Source: Symsagittifera roscoffensis (Eukaryota > Xenacoelomorpha > Acoela > Convolutidae). Taken from it: a stretch of DNA of 60,000 nucleotides. The stretch is taken from the NCBI RefSeq assembly GCF_963678635.1, contig NC_087066.1, positions 54,144,312 to 54,204,311 on the forward strand. The letters run 5' to 3'. The notes under the pieces are model-generated. The model was not told the origin of the DNA. It made no database searches and saw only the letters and a program-made list of their open reading frames with translations. Both the position numbers and the translations under genes were made by a program. This document shows, piece by piece, positions 57,842 through 60,000 of this stretch (position 1 is its first letter; each line of letters begins with the position of its first letter).

Positions 57842-58596
57842 TACGATGCTAACCGAGAAATATGAGTTAAATATGACGCGAGCCATGATGGGCTAGGGGC
57901 TACATTGGAACAACAAAATATTGAAGGCCTGTGGGTTCCAATTTCATTCGCATCCCGATATCTGAATGCCCAAGAAAAAAAATATTCAACAAATGAACTG
58001 GAATTACTGGCAGTTGTTTAGGCAGTAGACAAATATAAACACTACCTTTTGGGAAAACCATTTATCATTGCAACAGATCATAAAGCGCTTACATCAGCGC
58101 TAGATGGTAACAAGTCGAACAAGACCTACCAATCTCGTTTCACCCGGTGGATTGACCGGTTATTGCCATATCAGTTCAATATAGTTCACATTCCGGGGAG
58201 GGACATGGACATAGTTGATTATTTATCGCGTGATCCCTTCAATGATCCTTCGCCCGAATCAGAATTAGACGAAAAGTTTATAGTGGCGACAATAAACTCT
58301 TTTCATGAAGCATTAGACTGCATGAACATTAGGCTGAAAGAAACTGGGTCGCTCGACCGGAACGAAAACGTTCTAGAATGTTCTAGAAGGAATGCAAAGA
58401 AACAGTCATCAAGTAATGGTTGCTATAGCAACCAAAACGGTCAAAAACGAACAAAGCTTGACCGGAACGAGAGAAAACAGTTTCCACGACTGCAAAAACA
58501 GCTAAACCCAGCAGTTAAACATAAACCGATCACTTTTTTATCAACTCAACTCAACAAACAGTCGTGCTCAAATAAATCGAAAATCGTAGAAAAATA
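57842..58596 (+). pseudogene. pol: Ty3/gypsy RNase H domain, broken
   Basis: In a third frame, YDANRE is followed by TGA (57863-57865), then YDASHDGLGATLEQQ, SFASRYLNAQEKKYS, ELELLAVV, TAG at 58019-58021 (at the position of a usual tryptophan), KYKHYLLGKPF, ATDHKAL, RFTRWIDRLLPYQFNI and HIPGRDMDIVDYLSRDP. These are the acidic residues and the end block typical of Ty3/gypsy RNase H, which removes the RNA template. After DPFND the frame continues about 115 codons as a hydrophilic linker and stops at 58595-58597. Confidence 0.88.
58370..58389 (+). promoter_or_regulatory. Perfect four-unit heat-shock-element-like motif
   Basis: GTTCTAGAATGTTCTAGAAG matches four alternating nTTCn/nGAAn pentamers in the ideal register. 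It lies in the RNase H-integrase linker, inside a reading frame, so it could be chance or could be a heat-shock-factor binding site in the element. Confidence 0.35.
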
Positions 58597-58641
58597 AGTA
58601 TCAGAAATTCGGAAGAAAAAAAAACAGACTCAAGGAACGAG

Positions 58642-59178
58642 ATGTCAGGAAACAGATCGTACGATGTGTGGTCGGATACACCACAGGACTGGCGAAACGA
58701 CGAACGCGAAGAGAGTCTACTGGACCCAAAGTGGAACCACTCAATGTCAAATGCAAATGAATTTTCGGAAGAGGAGGAGATCACAGAGACAGTACAGCGA
58801 ACAAGAAAAATCAGAAGAGGTGGCCGTAAAAATAGAGATAGCTCCGATAGTGAAACCCGACAGGCATTACGAGTGAAATGGCAGCTCGAACCAGATCAAC
58901 AAAGAGAAGCAGATCAGAGACTATTTTCATTCTGGCAACTAATCGGCGGAGAAGACAACATACGGGGAATTACCAAAAGAGAATTGGTGGCACACACAGA
59001 GGAGGTCAGGGACAGCTCAGAAAATGGACAAAGTTCAGCGATAACCAAAACAACCGCATCGGCGGAAAGAAAACTAAGTGAGGTGCAGGTAATAGAGATG
59101 GACTTGACGACTACAGAAGAGGCTGAGAGCGAAGAAGAAGTGTGTGCAGTCGAACCATCAAAAACGTTGGGAAATTAA
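58642..59178 (+). pseudogene. pol: Hydrophilic linker between RNase H and integrase
   Basis: An open frame of 178 codons, rich in E, S, R and T (SEEEEITETV, EESLLDPKW), with no recognisable domain. It is in a different frame from RNase H and from the integrase that overlaps its end at 59142. Long, fast-evolving linkers at this place are known in some metazoan Ty3/gypsy pol proteins. The frame changes could be lesions, or the linker could be a separate small protein; lesions are likelier given the other breaks. Confidence 0.6.
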
Positions 59179-60000
59179 AACTGCCGAAGCAGCAACAAGA
59201 GGAGACCCTGGACAATTTAGCAAAACTGTTCGACAAAAGTCTGTTGGCCGAATTAACCACCGAAGACACGTGGATGGACCGCCTTAGACGAGTGATAGAA
59301 AGGGGGGACAAACAAGGCTTCGAACTAATGGGACCTTATACGAACCCGTTGTGGTCGCAGATGGCAGTGCAGGACGACTGCATTTTGGTGAATAATCGGT
59401 TAGCGGTCCCAGCCCAACTAAGACAAGCCGTTCTAAGGAGAATACATCGAGGACATCCAGGCCAAGAGTCTATGCTAGGAGTATCAAAATACCTGTGGTG
59501 GCCGCATATGAAGAAGGACATTGTGAATCTAGCGGAGTAGTGCCGTAGTTGTACCAGATACGGTAAGAATGTAAAATATCTTATTTCGAAAAACGCGTCA
59601 AAACCACTGCCACTGCTCACGCAGCCGGGACAGGAAGTACAATTAGATTACGCGGGGCCCATAGAAAATCAAAAAGGAAACAAAATCTACCTCTTAGTAG
59701 CTATAGATAGATTCTCAAAAATTCCATCGGTGAAAGTTACGAAATCTACAAGTGGGAAGTGCACGGTAAATTTCTTGAGATCGTATATCGACACACATGG
59801 GATTCCGGAATCGATTCGCTCTGATCAATTTTCAGGCTTTAAAGGGAAAACTCTACAAAAGTTTTGTTCGGAACTCAATATCGAGCAAAAATTCTGTCCG
59901 GTGGGGGACCACCGAGGCTGTGGTTTGGTAGAACGTACAATCCAAACTATAAAAAGAAGATTGGGGGTGATGTTGCTCGAAGAAAATAATAAATCGATCA
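59142..60000 (+). pseudogene. pol: Ty3/gypsy integrase, one nonsense codon, runs off the window
   Basis: The N-terminal zinc domain shows H and H in IHRGHPG, WWPHMKKDI, then C-x2-C (CRSC, 59541-59552). A TAG at 59538-59540 lies immediately before the first cysteine. The catalytic core follows in the same frame: D at 59646 (LDYAGP), D at 59823 (RSDQFSGFKG) and E at 59931 (GLVERTIQTIKRR). This gives D-x58-D-x35-E, the classic DDE spacing. The enzyme would insert the element's DNA into the genome. The C-terminal part and the 3' LTR lie beyond 60000. Confidence 0.9.

Noticed and set aside
55101-59540. Altered genetic code in which stops are read as sense codons
   Set aside because: TGA, TAA and TAG all interrupt the element and frameshifts occur too, while the receptor exon uses ordinary codons. 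Decay explains this better.
1-60000. tRNA, rRNA or other structural RNA genes
   Set aside because: No cloverleaf with the usual GGTTCRANYCC box and no rRNA-like segment was seen; only the serine-tRNA-complementary primer site was found.

Overview
The window looks like intergenic, transposon-crowded DNA from an invertebrate animal genome. It is very AT-rich and has two 200-base N gaps. It holds one recognisable exon of an animal class A G-protein-coupled receptor, one Ty3/gypsy LTR retrotransposon, and many short non-autonomous DNA elements. There is no operon structure, no rRNA or tRNA gene that I can see, and no CRISPR array. I cannot name the species. Most open frames in the window are chance frames in AT-rich DNA or frames through simple repeats, and I leave them out.

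Left part (1-25 kb). A receptor exon lies at 1908-2416 on the minus strand. It is followed by a four-copy 173-bp tandem repeat (2868-3559) and by copies of several dispersed families, which I label A to K. Family A (about 0.6-1.1 kb) and family B (about 0.5 kb) are the commonest. Family B has the architecture of a non-autonomous Helentron/HINE: subterminal inverted repeats, a 3' hairpin, and T|T insertion. Family G (about 320-370 bp) behaves like a hAT MITE, and one copy has a perfect 8-bp target duplication.

Middle part (25-41 kb). A 1.2-kb composite, bounded by 14-bp inverted repeats, is made of a GAGCGGTTT minisatellite and a long GTAT microsatellite. Then come D1, D2, K and E. Their termini read CCCGCA or one base off, and where target duplications can be read they are 2 bp. 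Their interiors are packed with palindromic ATTATAAT/ATCGAT motifs. D2 sits inside a G element, and a second G copy supplies the empty site.

Right part (41-60 kb). More A, B and J elements precede a 3,537-bp direct tandem duplication (49860-56932). Each unit carries non-element flank, a candidate 259-bp LTR, a serine-tRNA-like primer-binding site that overlaps the first gag ATG, and gag-protease. Unit 1 stops at the start of reverse transcriptase. Unit 2 continues through reverse transcriptase, RNase H, a linker and integrase and runs off the window. Pol in unit 2 carries several nonsense and frameshift lesions, so it is a pseudogene, although the catalytic residues of protease, reverse transcriptase and integrase are visible.

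The signals most worth following are the CCCG-ended, 2-bp-duplication group with palindromic interiors, the HINE-like family B, and the bounded minisatellite composite.
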